Positions 1-9,068 are shown, counted from the first letter of the stretch. The stretch is DNA of 64,000 bases from Thalassovita mediterranea (GCA_019448215.1 CP080408.1:2356001-2420000), one strand, 5' to 3'. The notes: a model not told the origin generated them from the letters alone. Made by a program: numbers and translations.

Positions 1-993
1 GGACGCATCGTGCGCCTCCCGAATGGCAATGTCCTTCTGGTGGCGATCGAAACCGGCGAGCGTGGCCGGATCGTCCGCCGGATTACGCAGGCCGTGACGA
101 CGGCCGCGCCAATTGGCGTCCTTCTGGCGCTGATCGGCGGCATTTTCATCTCGCGCTATGCGGCCCGCCGCGCAGAACAGCTGACCCGTACCACTGAAGC
201 CGTCGTCGCGGGCAATCTCTATGTTCGCGCCCCGGTGCAGGGCTCGGGCGACGAGTTCGATCGGCTCGCCACCCACCTCAACACCATGCTGGAAAAACTG
301 GAACGCCTGATGGCGTCCAGCCGCCATACCGGCGATTCCATCGCGCACGACCTCCGCTCACCCCTGTCGCGCCTGCGCAACCGGCTGGAGACGGCGCTGC
401 TCGGTGAAATGAACACTGAGACCGCCCGCGAAACGCTTGCTCACACCGTCGAGGAAGTTGACCGGGTGCTCGCCACCTTCAATGCTATCCTCCGCCTCTC
501 AAGGCTCGACGCGGGCGCCGAAGGGCGACTGGTGCGTTTCGACATGCGCGAAATGCTGCTGGAACTCGCTGACCTCTATGAACCGGCCTGCGAGGATGCA
601 GGCCTCAAATTCGAAAGCGAGATCGGCCATAATCTCTTCGTGCTGGGTGACCGCGAGCTTCTGGCGCAGGCCATCTCCAACCTTCTCGACAATGCCATCA
701 AGTACACGCCAGAAAATGGCAGCATCTCGCTGAAGGCCATGCGAACCAATGATGAGATCATCATAGAGGTCAGCGACACGGGTCCCGGCATCGCCGAGGA
801 CATGCGCGAGCGGGCCAAGGAACGCTTCTTCCGCCTTGATGAGGCACGTACCCAAAGCGGCTCCGGCCTCGGTCTGGCGCTGGTGGATTCAGTCGCTGAC
901 CTGCACAAGGGCGAGATCGAGCTTCTCTGGGCACATCAGGAACCAGAGCCTTTTGGTCTGAAAACGGTTTTTTCTCTGCCGCGCGAACGCTAG
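1..993 (+). CDS. Sensor histidine kinase with HAMP domain (5' end outside window)
   Basis: The frame is open from the first base, so the N-terminus and probably a periplasmic sensor lie upstream of the window. What remains is one membrane helix (about nt 97-165), a HAMP linker, a HisKA dimerisation region with the motif SIAHDLRSPLSRLRNRLE (phospho-accepting His at nt 346-348), then the ATPase with N-box (NLLDNAIKYTP), G1 (DTGPGI) and G2 (GSGLGLAL). It is an orthodox inner-membrane two-component kinase that autophosphorylates on His and passes phosphate to a response regulator. The partner, probably upstream, is not visible. glnE begins 10 bp after its stop and could be read through from the same transcript. 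The ligand cannot be told from this half. Confidence 0.93.
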   Translation, partial: GRIVRLPNGNVLLVAIETGERGRIVRRITQAVTTAAPIGVLLALIGGIFISRYAARRAEQLTRTTEAVVAGNLYVRAPVQGSGDEFDRLATHLNTMLEKLERLMASSRHTGDSIAHDLRSPLSRLRNRLETALLGEMNTETARETLAHTVEEVDRVLATFNAILRLSRLDAGAEGRLVRFDMREMLLELADLYEPACEDAGLKFESEIGHNLFVLGDRELLAQAISNLLDNAIKYTPENGSISLKAMRTNDEIIIEVSDTGPGIAEDMRERAKERFFRLDEARTQSGSGLGLALVDSVADLHKGEIELLWAHQEPEPFGLKTVFSLPRER

Positions 994-1003
994 AACCCTC
1001 AGG

Positions 1004-3730
1004 ATGTTGAATATCCATCCTATCGCGGCCACCGCGGCCGATGCCTTCCAGACCGGTTCAGACATTGCGCCATACCTCGCCCGGCTGGCCCGGCGCGTAC
1101 CAGAGGCGCTGGAGCTTCTGAAAAGCGAGGGCGCCGGCGCGCTGCATGACCATGCGATCTCGCAGGCCGAAGTGGCTGGCAATGCTGCCTCCATCGACGA
1201 GACGATGGCCATCCTCCGCCGGGCGAAACTCGCCCATCACATGGCCGTCGCCGCCGCTGACCTTGCGGGCGAATGGCCAGTGGAAGACGTCACCGCGAAG
1301 CTGACCGGCTTTGCCGACGCCGCCCTGAGAGCTGCCCTCAAGGCGGCGCTGAACGCAAAATGCCTGAAGCCCGACGGCCTTTTCATCTTCGCCCTCGGCA
1401 AGATGGGCGCGTTCGAGCTCAATTATTCCTCAGATATCGACGTTGCCGCCTTCTTCGACGCTGAGGTCTTTCATGAAGGTTCCGGCGAGGCGCAGGACAA
1501 GGCGAACCGGGTTATCCAGGAGACGATGCGTATCCTGCAGGAGCAGACCGGCGACGGCTATGTCTTCCGAACCGACCTTCGCCTGCGCCCAGACCCGTCA
1601 TCGACCCCGCCAGCGGTCTCCACGCGCATGGCGAGCCTGTACTATGAAAGCGTTGGCCAGAACTGGGAGCGGATGGTCTGGATCAAGGCGCGCGCTGTAG
1701 CGGGCGACATTGGCTCTGCCGAAGAGTTTCTCGAAACGCTCGCGCCATTCGTCTGGCGCCGTCACATGGATTACTGGGCCATCGCCGATGTTCAGGCGGT
1801 CAAGCGCATGATCAACTCGAAGGCGGGGGCTGCCCTTGCTGATGAAGCGCCGGATGTGAAGCTCGGGCCGGGCGGCATCCGCGAGATCGAGTTCTTTGTC
1901 CAGACACAGCAGATCATCCTCGGCGGGCGCGATGAATACCTGCGCGGGCGCAAGACTCTCTCCAGCCTGCACGCGCTTGTCGCGGCCAAGGCGGTCGAGG
2001 CCACTGTCGCTGAGGAACTGTCGGCCGCCTACATCGCCCTTCGCGCAGCAGAGCACCGCATCCAGATGCTGCAGGACGAGCAGACCCACCGCATGCCTAA
2101 GGACAAGGAGCGCCGCACGCTGGTCGCCCGGCTTTGCGGCTATGATGACCTTGCCGCCTTTGACGAAGATCTACTCACCACGCGGACCATCGTCTCGCGC
2201 CACTACAGCAATCTCTTTGCTGAAGAAGAGCGCAAGACCCGCTCCGCCGCAGAAGGCAATCTCGTCTTCACCGGGGTCGATGAGGACCCAGGCACCGTCG
2301 CGACGCTCTCCTCGCTTGGCTTTTCTGATCCGTCCCGCGTCATCTCCACCATTCAGAACTGGCACCGCGGCAAGACGGCGGCGACCCGTACTGAACGGGG
2401 CAGGGGACTGCTCACAGCCCTCCTGCCAGACCTGCTCCTGAATATGAGCCGGACAGGGGAGCCAGACACGGCCTTCCTGCGCTTCACCCAGTTCTTTGAA
2501 GGCCTGCGCGCCGGCATCCAGACCCTCTCCATGCTGGTCGCCGAAGAGGCGCTTCTGGAAGACCTCGTCACCACGCTCGCCATCGCGCCGCGCCTGTCAC
2601 AGACGCTGGCCCGCAGGCCCGTCCTGCTCGAGACGCTCGTCTCGCAGAATGCGCCGGAATTTCCGCCCTCCTTCGACAAGGCAATGGATTTCGAGAGCCG
2701 GATGGACGAAGTCCGCCGCTGGAAGAATGAGCGCGCCTTCCTGATCGGCCACAGGCTGCTCCATTCGCGCCTTCCGGCGTCGCAGGCCGCACTTGCATGG
2801 AGTGACCTCGCTGATACCTGCGTGCGCCTCATGGCGGACGCCGCCGCAATCGAGACAGCGCGCAAATACGGTCCACAACCCGGACACTGGGTTGTCGCGG
2901 CCCTTGGCAAGCTCGGCGGCCGGGAACTGACGGCGGGCTCGGACCTTGACCTTCTCATTGTCTTTGAGCCGAGCGAAGAGGGCGCTCTCGAAGCGGGCGG
3001 CTGGTTCACCCGTTTTGCGCAGCGCCTCATCACGGCGATCTCCGCTGAAACGGCAGAAGGCAATCTCTATGAGACCGATATGCGCCTTCGCCCGTCAGGG
3101 CGGGCAGGGCCTGTCGCGGTTTCGCTCTCTGCCTTCGACAAGTATCAGCACAATGACGCCTGGACGTGGGAGCTGATGGCGCTGACGCGGCTTCGCACGG
3201 TCGCTGGGAATGAGACACTGGCCCGCCGGATGGAGGAGGTCGCCTGCGACGCCATCATCAACGGCAAGCCGGATGAAGAGCGCAAAGCCGACATCCTCGA
3301 CATGCGCCGGCGCCTCTGGCGTGAAAAGCCTCCGCGCGGGGAATGGGACATCAAACTCACCGAGGGCGGCCTCGTCGATCTGGAATTCGTCCTGCAGCAG
3401 GGCATGCTGCTCAGCCGCAATCCAGACATTATCCGTGCAAACACCGGCGAGGCCATCGAGACACTTCGCGATGATGGCTTCCTGTCAGAAGATGAGGCGC
3501 AGTCACTCGACCATGCCTTCCGCCTCCTGCAATCGCTGCAACAGGTCCAGCGCGTCGCGGTTGGCAGTGAAGTGTCGTCTGAGGACTTCTCAAGAGCCCT
3601 GAAAGAACGTTTGGCGCTGGCCGCAGATTGCCCCGGATTCCAGGTGCTTGAGCATCGCTACAGCGAGGTCCGCCGGACCGTAGCTGACATTCGCTGCAAA
3701 AAAATAGGGCCTCTCGCGACGGATTCCTGA
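1004..3730 (+). CDS. glnE: Bifunctional glutamine-synthetase adenylyltransferase/deadenylylase
   Basis: GlnE attaches AMP to, or removes it from, glutamine synthetase and so tunes nitrogen assimilation in response to PII and glutamine. Both nucleotidyltransferase domains are visible in a 908-residue protein: the N-terminal one with GKMGAFELNYSSDIDV (about residue 130-145) and the C-terminal one with ALGKLGGRELTAGSDLDLLI (about residue 630-650), each with the paired acidic residues that bind metal. Helical linker domains follow each half. The length is slightly below the usual 940-990 residues of the family, but no domain is missing. The ATG is preceded by a weak AGG. It follows the histidine kinase closely. 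Confidence 0.97.
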   Translation: MLNIHPIAATAADAFQTGSDIAPYLARLARRVPEALELLKSEGAGALHDHAISQAEVAGNAASIDETMAILRRAKLAHHMAVAAADLAGEWPVEDVTAKLTGFADAALRAALKAALNAKCLKPDGLFIFALGKMGAFELNYSSDIDVAAFFDAEVFHEGSGEAQDKANRVIQETMRILQEQTGDGYVFRTDLRLRPDPSSTPPAVSTRMASLYYESVGQNWERMVWIKARAVAGDIGSAEEFLETLAPFVWRRHMDYWAIADVQAVKRMINSKAGAALADEAPDVKLGPGGIREIEFFVQTQQIILGGRDEYLRGRKTLSSLHALVAAKAVEATVAEELSAAYIALRAAEHRIQMLQDEQTHRMPKDKERRTLVARLCGYDDLAAFDEDLLTTRTIVSRHYSNLFAEEERKTRSAAEGNLVFTGVDEDPGTVATLSSLGFSDPSRVISTIQNWHRGKTAATRTERGRGLLTALLPDLLLNMSRTGEPDTAFLRFTQFFEGLRAGIQTLSMLVAEEALLEDLVTTLAIAPRLSQTLARRPVLLETLVSQNAPEFPPSFDKAMDFESRMDEVRRWKNERAFLIGHRLLHSRLPASQAALAWSDLADTCVRLMADAAAIETARKYGPQPGHWVVAALGKLGGRELTAGSDLDLLIVFEPSEEGALEAGGWFTRFAQRLITAISAETAEGNLYETDMRLRPSGRAGPVAVSLSAFDKYQHNDAWTWELMALTRLRTVAGNETLARRMEEVACDAIINGKPDEERKADILDMRRRLWREKPPRGEWDIKLTEGGLVDLEFVLQQGMLLSRNPDIIRANTGEAIETLRDDGFLSEDEAQSLDHAFRLLQSLQQVQRVAVGSEVSSEDFSRALKERLALAADCPGFQVLEHRYSEVRRTVADIRCKKIGPLATDS

Positions 3731-3779
3731 CCGGTCATCGTCTCACTTGTCGGGTAACGCAAAAATAAGAGGACCCGAC

Positions 3780-4286
3780 ATGAAGAAACTTGCACTTGCC
3801 GCAACAATGACCGGCATCCTGTCCGTGGCCGCAGCTGGCTTCGCTGTCGCTGACAATCACAAAGAGGGCGAGCGCCCTGACCGCAGCGAAATGCACAAGC
3901 AGCGCATGCTTGAGCGGTTCGACACCAATGGTGACGGCGTGATCTCGACCGAAGAAGTCGAGGCCCTGAAAGCCGAACGTTTCGCCGCTGCCGACACCAA
4001 TGGCGATGGCGGCCTGAGCCTCGAGGAAATCGAAGCCTTCCGCGAAGCAGAGCGCGAGCGCCGCATGGAAATGCGCAAGCAGCGCATGTTTGACCGTCAG
4101 GACACCAATGGCGACGGCGTGATCTCGATCGACGAGTTTGAATCGCGCGGCATGCCGATGTTCGAGCGCATCGACGCTGATGGCGACGGTGAGATCACCG
4201 AAGCTGAACTTTCCGAGATGAAAGGTCATCGCGGTCACCGCCGTGGCGGCTGGCATCATCGCGGCGAACGCCCGGTCCAGGAATAG
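3780..4286 (+). CDS. Secreted four-EF-hand calcium-binding protein
   Basis: A 168-residue protein beginning MKKLALAATMTG with a cleavable signal peptide ending near AVA-DN. It then carries four EF-hand loops: DTNGDGVISTEE, DTNGDGGLSLEE, DTNGDGVISIDE and DADGDGEITEAE, all with Asp/Asn at the calcium-ligating positions and Glu at or near position 12. The tail is rich in His, Arg and Gly. The ATG at 3780 is chosen because AAGAGGA lies just upstream and the signal peptide starts there; an in-frame GTG further up would spoil it. It probably binds Ca2+ in the periplasm. It lies 22 bp upstream of an ECF sigma factor gene on the same strand, suggesting a shared transcript. Confidence 0.9.
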   Translation: MKKLALAATMTGILSVAAAGFAVADNHKEGERPDRSEMHKQRMLERFDTNGDGVISTEEVEALKAERFAAADTNGDGGLSLEEIEAFREAERERRMEMRKQRMFDRQDTNGDGVISIDEFESRGMPMFERIDADGDGEITEAELSEMKGHRGHRRGGWHHRGERPVQE

Positions 4287-4308
4287 TCCGCGTCCGGACT
4301 AGCCAGGA

Positions 4309-4929
4309 ATGAGCGATGCGGCGGCCAGCGCGGGATATGACGATTTCCTCCCTCGCAACTCGCGTGGCCGCCGCTATGCTCGACACGTGTCAGACCCTTC
4401 TGAGAGAGATCAGATCGCGCGGGCAGCTGCCGGAGACCGGATGGCCCAGTCCGCGCTGGTCAATCGCCACATGCCGGTCGTCTGGCGTGTGGCCTTTCGC
4501 ATGCTTCGCGATCGTCAGGAGGCCGAAGACGTGACGCAGGAGACCTTCCTTCGGGCATGGAAAATGCTTCCCGAGTGGGAGGGCAGGTCAAAGTTCTCGA
4601 CCTGGGCCTGCACGGTGGCGATCAATCTTTGCCGTGACCGGATGAAGAAGAAAGCGCCCGTCCTGATGGAGACGCTGCCCGAGCGCGAAGCAGGTGACCT
4701 GCCGCCAGAGCAGGCGCTTCACCAGAAACAAGCCGGTGCCCGCATCAGCGCGCTGATAGACGCGCTGCCCGAGCGCCAGAAGGAAGCCCTCACCCTCTCT
4801 GCCCTGGAGGGGATGGGAAACAAGGAAGCGGCCGCAGCGATGCAGGTCAGCGTAGAGGCACTGGAAAGCCTGTTATCGAGAGCGCGCAGAACGCTCCGGC
4901 AGGGCTTGGCAGAAGGACAGGAAGAATGA
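4309..4929 (+). CDS. ECF-family RNA polymerase sigma factor
   Basis: The protein has sigma region 2 (QSALVNRHMPVVWRVAFRML, then DRQEAEDVTQETFLRAW) that melts the -10 element, and sigma region 4 (LPERQKEALTLSALEGMGNK, then VSVEALESLLSRARRTLRQ) that contacts the -35. A short linker and no region 1 or 3 is typical of group 4 (ECF) factors. As drawn it is 206 residues. A GTG at 4387 (VSDPSERDQ) would give about 180 residues, closer to the usual ECF length, so the start is uncertain. Its stop overlaps the start of the next gene (ATGA), which encodes a membrane protein and probable regulator. Targets are unknown. Confidence 0.93.
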   Translation: MSDAAASAGYDDFLPRNSRGRRYARHVSDPSERDQIARAAAGDRMAQSALVNRHMPVVWRVAFRMLRDRQEAEDVTQETFLRAWKMLPEWEGRSKFSTWACTVAINLCRDRMKKKAPVLMETLPEREAGDLPPEQALHQKQAGARISALIDALPERQKEALTLSALEGMGNKEAAAAMQVSVEALESLLSRARRTLRQGLAEGQEE

Positions 4930-5405
4930 GACAGACAGACATGACTGACGCGCGCGTCCTTCAATTGCTCGAAACCTACGGGGCCTGGCCGATGGCCTGG
5001 CCCGAGGAGGAGCGCGAGGCGGCCGAGGCTCACCTTGCCGCCCATCCGGAGAGGTTTGCGGATGCGTTGGCCGAGGCGCAGCTTCTCGATGCCGCGTTCG
5101 AGGCTGAGCCGTTGCCAGAGCCAGACGCGTCGCTTGCCGCGCGCATTCTTGCCGATGCGCCGCAGCCCCGCATAGCGCGGGACAGTCTGGGCGCCCGGCT
5201 CACCCGTATCCTGATGCCCAATGGTCAGCGCTGGCCAGCTGGCGCAGCGCTCGCCAGCCTCGGCATGGGGCTGTTCGCAGGCTACACAGCGTCTGCGTCA
5301 AGCGTGCCTGCAACTTATGAAACCGAGGCTGAAGCCGTCGTCTATGCTGCGCTCGGCTATGATCAGTACGACACCTATCTTGAAGAGGCGCCCCTAGATG
5401 AGTGA
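4926..5405 (+). CDS. Small single-helix membrane protein, probable anti-sigma factor
   Basis: The gene overlaps the sigma factor stop by four bases, so translation is probably coupled. The 159-residue product has an acidic, helical N-terminal half (YGAWPMAWPEEEREAAEAHL, a pattern common in short zinc-less anti-sigma domains), one membrane helix around residues 107-125 (AALASLGMGLFAGYTAS) and a short acidic C-terminal tail outside. Position directly after an ECF gene and this topology make it the likely partner that holds the sigma factor at the membrane. I see no HxxxCxxC zinc motif, so the assignment rests on context. ATG at 4941 (MTDARVLQ) is an alternative start. Confidence 0.7.
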   Translation: MRQTDMTDARVLQLLETYGAWPMAWPEEEREAAEAHLAAHPERFADALAEAQLLDAAFEAEPLPEPDASLAARILADAPQPRIARDSLGARLTRILMPNGQRWPAGAALASLGMGLFAGYTASASSVPATYETEAEAVVYAALGYDQYDTYLEEAPLDE

Positions 5406-5940
5406 CCGCAAACGCCTGTCCAGAACCTCGATTGCGCTGATCGTCTCGCTCGTGGCCAATGCGCTGCTCATCGGCTTCCTGATCGGTGGCCAGCTTGGTG
5501 AGAAGGAGCGTGAGCGCCGCGGCGGCCCGCGCGGCACCGAGCACATGATCGCGCGCGGCATCCAGTCCATCGTGCCTGAAACAGAGCGGGGCGAGATCCG
5601 CAGCGCCTTCCGCGATGCCTTCCGCTCTGCGCGCGGCCAGTGGCGGGAAAAGCGTATGGCGCAGGACCGTCTCGTCGAAGCGCTGCGTCAGACGCCCTTC
5701 GACCGCGCCGCCGTTGATCAGGCCTTTGCCGACATGCGCGCAGCAGATGGCTCCCTCAACGAAACCTTCCAGACAACGCTGACAGAACAGCTCGCCGCGC
5801 TTGATGACGCCCAGCGTCTGGAGCTCGTCGAATGGCTTGAAGAGGTCGAGGCGCGCCGGGCAGAGCGACGTGGCCGGTTTGATCGCCGGGGCGGCCCTGA
5901 TGAGGACGGCGAGAGACGCGGGCCCCCGCCGCCGCGCTAA
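5398..5940 (+). CDS. Membrane-anchored periplasmic CpxP/Spy-like (metal-resistance family) protein
   Basis: The 180-residue product has an uncleaved N-terminal membrane helix (SIALIVSLVANALLIGFLIG, residues about 11-30) and a long, charged alpha-helical periplasmic part with repeated Arg/Glu pairs and an FRDAFRSARGQWREKR segment. This is the form of the 'periplasmic heavy-metal sensor'/CpxP-Spy-like proteins that sit next to ECF sigma factors. The C-terminus is a Gly/Pro/Arg-rich tail. It overlaps the previous gene by 8 bp, completing the EF-hand/sigma/anti-sigma/periplasmic-sensor run. Its stop codon overlaps the stop of the convergent GFA gene. It may sense metal or misfolded protein; the stimulus is unknown. 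Confidence 0.8.
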   Translation: MSDRKRLSRTSIALIVSLVANALLIGFLIGGQLGEKERERRGGPRGTEHMIARGIQSIVPETERGEIRSAFRDAFRSARGQWREKRMAQDRLVEALRQTPFDRAAVDQAFADMRAADGSLNETFQTTLTEQLAALDDAQRLELVEWLEEVEARRAERRGRFDRRGGPDEDGERRGPPPPR

Positions 5941-6329
5941 TCCTTTGATTTGTGCGCTAGGGCGGCAGCGTTCGCTTCCCAGTTCTGGCCATCGAACTGC
6001 TCTACGGCGGCGTCCAGCGCCTGCCAGTTATCAATGCAACGCCAGGTCACCGCATAGCCATCAGGGTTGGAGCGGGGCACGTAGAAGCTCTTGATCCCGC
6101 AGACCTTACAGAACAGGTGACGCGCTGCGCCTGTGTTGAAGCGGTATTCGGTCAGCGCGCTCTCGCCCTGAAGCAGGCGAAAGCGGCTCGCCGGGACGAT
6201 GATATGGTCATTGCCGCTCATCGCGCAGATCGAGCAGTTGCAGTCTTCCACCTCCACATGGGGCGTCAGCTCAACTTCGAAACGCACGGCGCGGCAGTGA
6301 CACCCGCCCTGATGTGTTGATAGATCCAT
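5937..6329 (-). CDS. GFA (glutathione-dependent formaldehyde-activating) family zinc protein
   Basis: A 130-residue protein with the GFA/CENP-V-like zinc cysteines: GGCHCRAVRFE at the N-terminus, CNCSICAMSG in the middle and HLFCKVCGIKSFY further on. Family members bind zinc in a beta-tent fold; some bind glutathione S-hydroxymethyl adducts, but most have no tested activity. The start at 6329 (MDLSTHQGG) is preferred over an in-frame start at 6401: it has GGACAGG just upstream and lies 8 bp after the amidase stop, whereas the longer form would overlap the amidase. It is probably the second gene of the amidase transcript. Confidence 0.9.
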   Translation of the reverse strand: MDLSTHQGGCHCRAVRFEVELTPHVEVEDCNCSICAMSGNDHIIVPASRFRLLQGESALTEYRFNTGAARHLFCKVCGIKSFYVPRSNPDGYAVTWRCIDNWQALDAAVEQFDGQNWEANAAALAHKSKD

Positions 6330-6336
6330 ACCTGTC

Positions 6337-7770
6337 CTACCCGACCCAGACAGGCGGGCGCTTGTCAGCCCAGGGCTGGGCCCGCTCAATCTGGCCTGCA
6401 ATCGAATAGAGAAGTTCTTCCTTGCCGAGACGCGCGCCGAACATCATGCCGAGCGGCAGGCCGTCATCGGTCCAGTGAAGGGGCAGAGAGATGGCTGGCC
6501 AGCCCGTCTGGTTGAAGACAGGGCACCAAGCAGCAAAGCTCGAAATGTCGACGCCATACTGGTCGAAATCCGGCGGATCGAGGCTCAGAACGCCAAGCTT
6601 CACCGGCGCCCGCGACAGGGTCGGCGCAAGGATGAGGTCATAGCCGCCCTCATCCATGAAAGTTTCCATCTGCCAGGCCGCTTCCATGAAAGCATTGTTG
6701 GTCTTCACCAGTTCCGACATCGGGATCTGACGGCCAAGCTCAATGAAGCGCAGCGAAACCGGCTCGAAGTCTTCCTCTCCCACTGGACGGCCGAAATGCG
6801 CGGCCCGTTCATCGGCGACGGACGCCATGAAGGAGGACACCATGATCATCATGCCTTTGCCCAGCGCCTCGCCATCAAGGAAGGGTCCCGCCTCCTCGAC
6901 ATGATGTCCCAGCGCACCAAGCAGTTTCACCGTCGCATCAAGCCCTGCCTGCGCGTCCTTGTCCGGCTTCACACCATTTGGGGCGGTATTCCAGACGGCG
7001 ATCTTTAGCGCGTCTGGCTCGCGGTCGACTGCAGAGAGGAAGCTGCCTTCCGGCGGCGGCGCGATATAGCGCGCGCCGGGCTCCTGCCCATGGGTCACAT
7101 CCAGCAGCGTTGCGCTGTCGCGCACCGAGCGGGCGACACAGTGATTGGTCGAGAGGCCGAACCAGTTCTCTGACTGCGGCGGGCCCATCGGCACGCGTCC
7201 GCGAGAGGGTTTAAGGCCTACAAGGCCCGTACAGGCCGCGGGGATACGGATAGAGCCACCACCATCGCTCGCATGCGCCATCGGGATCACGCCAGACGCC
7301 ACACAAGCCGACGCGCCGCCTGAGGAGCCGCCTGAGGTATGCTCGGTGTTCCACGGGTTGCGCGTCTTGCCGTAAAGAGCGCTTTCCGTCGATGTGGTGA
7401 GGCCAAATTCCGGGCTGGTCGTCTGGCCGAAGATGACAAGCCCCGCTTCGCGCTGGCGCTTCACCAGCGTAGCGTCCAAATCCGCAATCGTGCCCTTGAA
7501 GGCGCGTGACCCGCTCGTGATGGGTTGGCCTTTCAGCCGCGCGCCAAGGTCCTTCACCGCAAAGGGGACGCCCGTAAACGGGCCTTCCGGCAGGCCGTCC
7601 TTGATCTGCTTGCGGGCGGCATCCTCAAAGAAGGCGGAGAAGCAATTAAGCCCCCCTTGCGCCTCCTGCGCGCTCTCCAGCGCGAGATCCAGAAGCTCTG
7701 TCGGTGAGACTTCCTTCTTGCGCACCATGGAGGCGAGCGCGCTCGCATCCTTGTCTCCAAGACCCTTCAT
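6337..7770 (-). CDS. Amidase (amidase-signature family)
   Basis: The 477-residue protein hydrolyses a carboxamide through the Ser-cisSer-Lys triad. The catalytic Lys lies in PFAVKDLGARLKG (about residue 73), the cis-Ser in the Gly/Ser-rich signature TSGGSSGGASACVASG (about residues 140-155), and the nucleophilic Ser in GGSIRIPAACTGLVGLKPS shortly after. Length and domain order fit a stand-alone amidase rather than GatA, because no gatB or gatC is nearby. The substrate is unknown. It is followed 8 bp later by the GFA gene. Confidence 0.93.
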   Translation of the reverse strand: MKGLGDKDASALASMVRKKEVSPTELLDLALESAQEAQGGLNCFSAFFEDAARKQIKDGLPEGPFTGVPFAVKDLGARLKGQPITSGSRAFKGTIADLDATLVKRQREAGLVIFGQTTSPEFGLTTSTESALYGKTRNPWNTEHTSGGSSGGASACVASGVIPMAHASDGGGSIRIPAACTGLVGLKPSRGRVPMGPPQSENWFGLSTNHCVARSVRDSATLLDVTHGQEPGARYIAPPPEGSFLSAVDREPDALKIAVWNTAPNGVKPDKDAQAGLDATVKLLGALGHHVEEAGPFLDGEALGKGMMIMVSSFMASVADERAAHFGRPVGEEDFEPVSLRFIELGRQIPMSELVKTNNAFMEAAWQMETFMDEGGYDLILAPTLSRAPVKLGVLSLDPPDFDQYGVDISSFAAWCPVFNQTGWPAISLPLHWTDDGLPLGMMFGARLGKEELLYSIAGQIERAQPWADKRPPVWVG

Positions 7771-7839
7771 CCTGCCTCTCCTCCCGTCGGTTTTCTGCGT
7801 GCCAGTCTGGACGCTACACGGCGAGAGGGAAAGGAAAAA

Positions 7840-8958
7840 TCAGGCCTCGCCCTGCGCTTCCAGTATGAAAACCGTGCCGCGCTCAGCGCGCTCGACCTTT
7901 AGTTCCGCGCCGGCCTTCCTGGTGAAGGCATCGATCAGGCGGGAGCCGAGGCCAGTTGGCGTCTTGCCGCCAATACTGTCGTCCGGCATGCCCACCCCGT
8001 CATCAGCAATGGTGAGCATCCAGTCATCCTCTGACTTTGCCACGAAGCTGATCTTGATCGTGCCGCTGCCGGTGTCCTTGAAGGCATGCTTGGCCGCATT
8101 GGTGACGAGCTCATTCGTAACCAGACCAATCGCAAGCGCGCGGTCGCGCGGCATCATGAAATCATCGCTGGTCAGGGAAATCTCGATACGGCCAGTCTCG
8201 AACAGGGCGCGCTGAAGATCATCGCGCAGCGAGGCGAGATAGTCGCTCATTGAGACTTCCTCGATAAAGGCGCGGCCCGAATAAAGCGATGTGTGAAGGG
8301 CGGCGAAGCTTTGCACACGCGCAGCGGCAGCCGTCAGCACGCCCTGTGCCTCTTCGCTCACCTGCTGGCGGCGCTGCATGTCGAGCAGGCTTGCCACCAT
8401 GGCAAAATTATTCTTCGTGCGGTGGTCGAGCTCCTTCAGCAGAAGCTCACGTGCGGCAAGCTCCACATCGCGCTCTGCCACAGCGCGTTGCACCGCGCGC
8501 CGGAACGTTTCTGCAAAGATGATAATCACGAAGGCCGCAGCACCATTGATCAGGGTGCGAGGTGCGTCCTGCGCATTCTCGAACTGGAACGAGCCCGGAA
8601 AGGGCAGGATGAAATACCAGGCATAGAGAAATGAGACGATGAAACAGACAAGGCCTGCGCGCCAACGCCCGAAAAGGGTCGAGATCAGGATCGCCGGATA
8701 GATCAGTGAATACGGGCCTGCGCCGCCAATGCCAAAGCTCAGGAGGCCGCGGAGCAGGATTGCTGCCAGCGCGCAGAGCAGGCCAAAAATCACCATCGTC
8801 GCCAGAGGCGGAAGCTGCTTTGCGAAGCGGGTCGGCAGGTCATACTCACCAACGCGGTTGGTGGAGAAGACAGGAGGTTGCGCAGATCGAGGCAAGCGAG
8901 ATGGTCTTTCAATAAACCTGAATAAAATCAGCCTGTCGCGCGGCGCAGTAAAAAGCAA
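7840..8958 (-). CDS. Membrane sensor histidine kinase (DUF4118-type sensor, HisKA_2 family)
   Basis: The N-terminal half holds about four membrane helices in the KdpD-like DUF4118 arrangement (from VIFGLLCALAAILL to AAAFVIIIFAETF). A HisKA_2-type H-box follows (LKELDHRTKNNFAMVASLL), then an ATPase domain with GLVTNELVTNAAKHAF and ADDGVGMPD. Such kinases often feed the alphaproteobacterial general stress response or light sensing, but no receiver is adjacent. The start is unclear: the frame opens at a TTG at 8958 without a good ribosome site, and no ATG precedes the first helix except one inside it (8799). A frame beginning at TTG 8895 is also possible. Confidence 0.85.
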   Translation of the reverse strand: MLFTAPRDRLILFRFIERPSRLPRSAQPPVFSTNRVGEYDLPTRFAKQLPPLATMVIFGLLCALAAILLRGLLSFGIGGAGPYSLIYPAILISTLFGRWRAGLVCFIVSFLYAWYFILPFPGSFQFENAQDAPRTLINGAAAFVIIIFAETFRRAVQRAVAERDVELAARELLLKELDHRTKNNFAMVASLLDMQRRQQVSEEAQGVLTAAAARVQSFAALHTSLYSGRAFIEEVSMSDYLASLRDDLQRALFETGRIEISLTSDDFMMPRDRALAIGLVTNELVTNAAKHAFKDTGSGTIKISFVAKSEDDWMLTIADDGVGMPDDSIGGKTPTGLGSRLIDAFTRKAGAELKVERAERGTVFILEAQGEA

Positions 8959-9011
8959 GACACGCGTAAAAGATGTTGGGTGCAGGCATCACCCAACGAT
9001 CGCGCGTGTCT
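8958..9011 (-). terminator. Long hairpin downstream of the deaminase gene, probable terminator
   Basis: On the minus strand an outer stem (AGACACGCG / CGCGTGTCT, 9 bp) encloses an inner stem (GTTGGGTG / CACCCAAC, 8 bp) with a 7-base loop, followed by ATCTTTTA. It lies between the deaminase stop and the kinase start, so it probably ends the deaminase transcript. The double stem is longer than most intrinsic terminators and could also be a regulatory leader of the kinase gene. Confidence 0.5.
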
Positions 9012-9068
9012 AACACTAGAGCCGCAAGATGAACAGGCATACCCGCAGGAAGCCCTGCGTGCGCAAGA

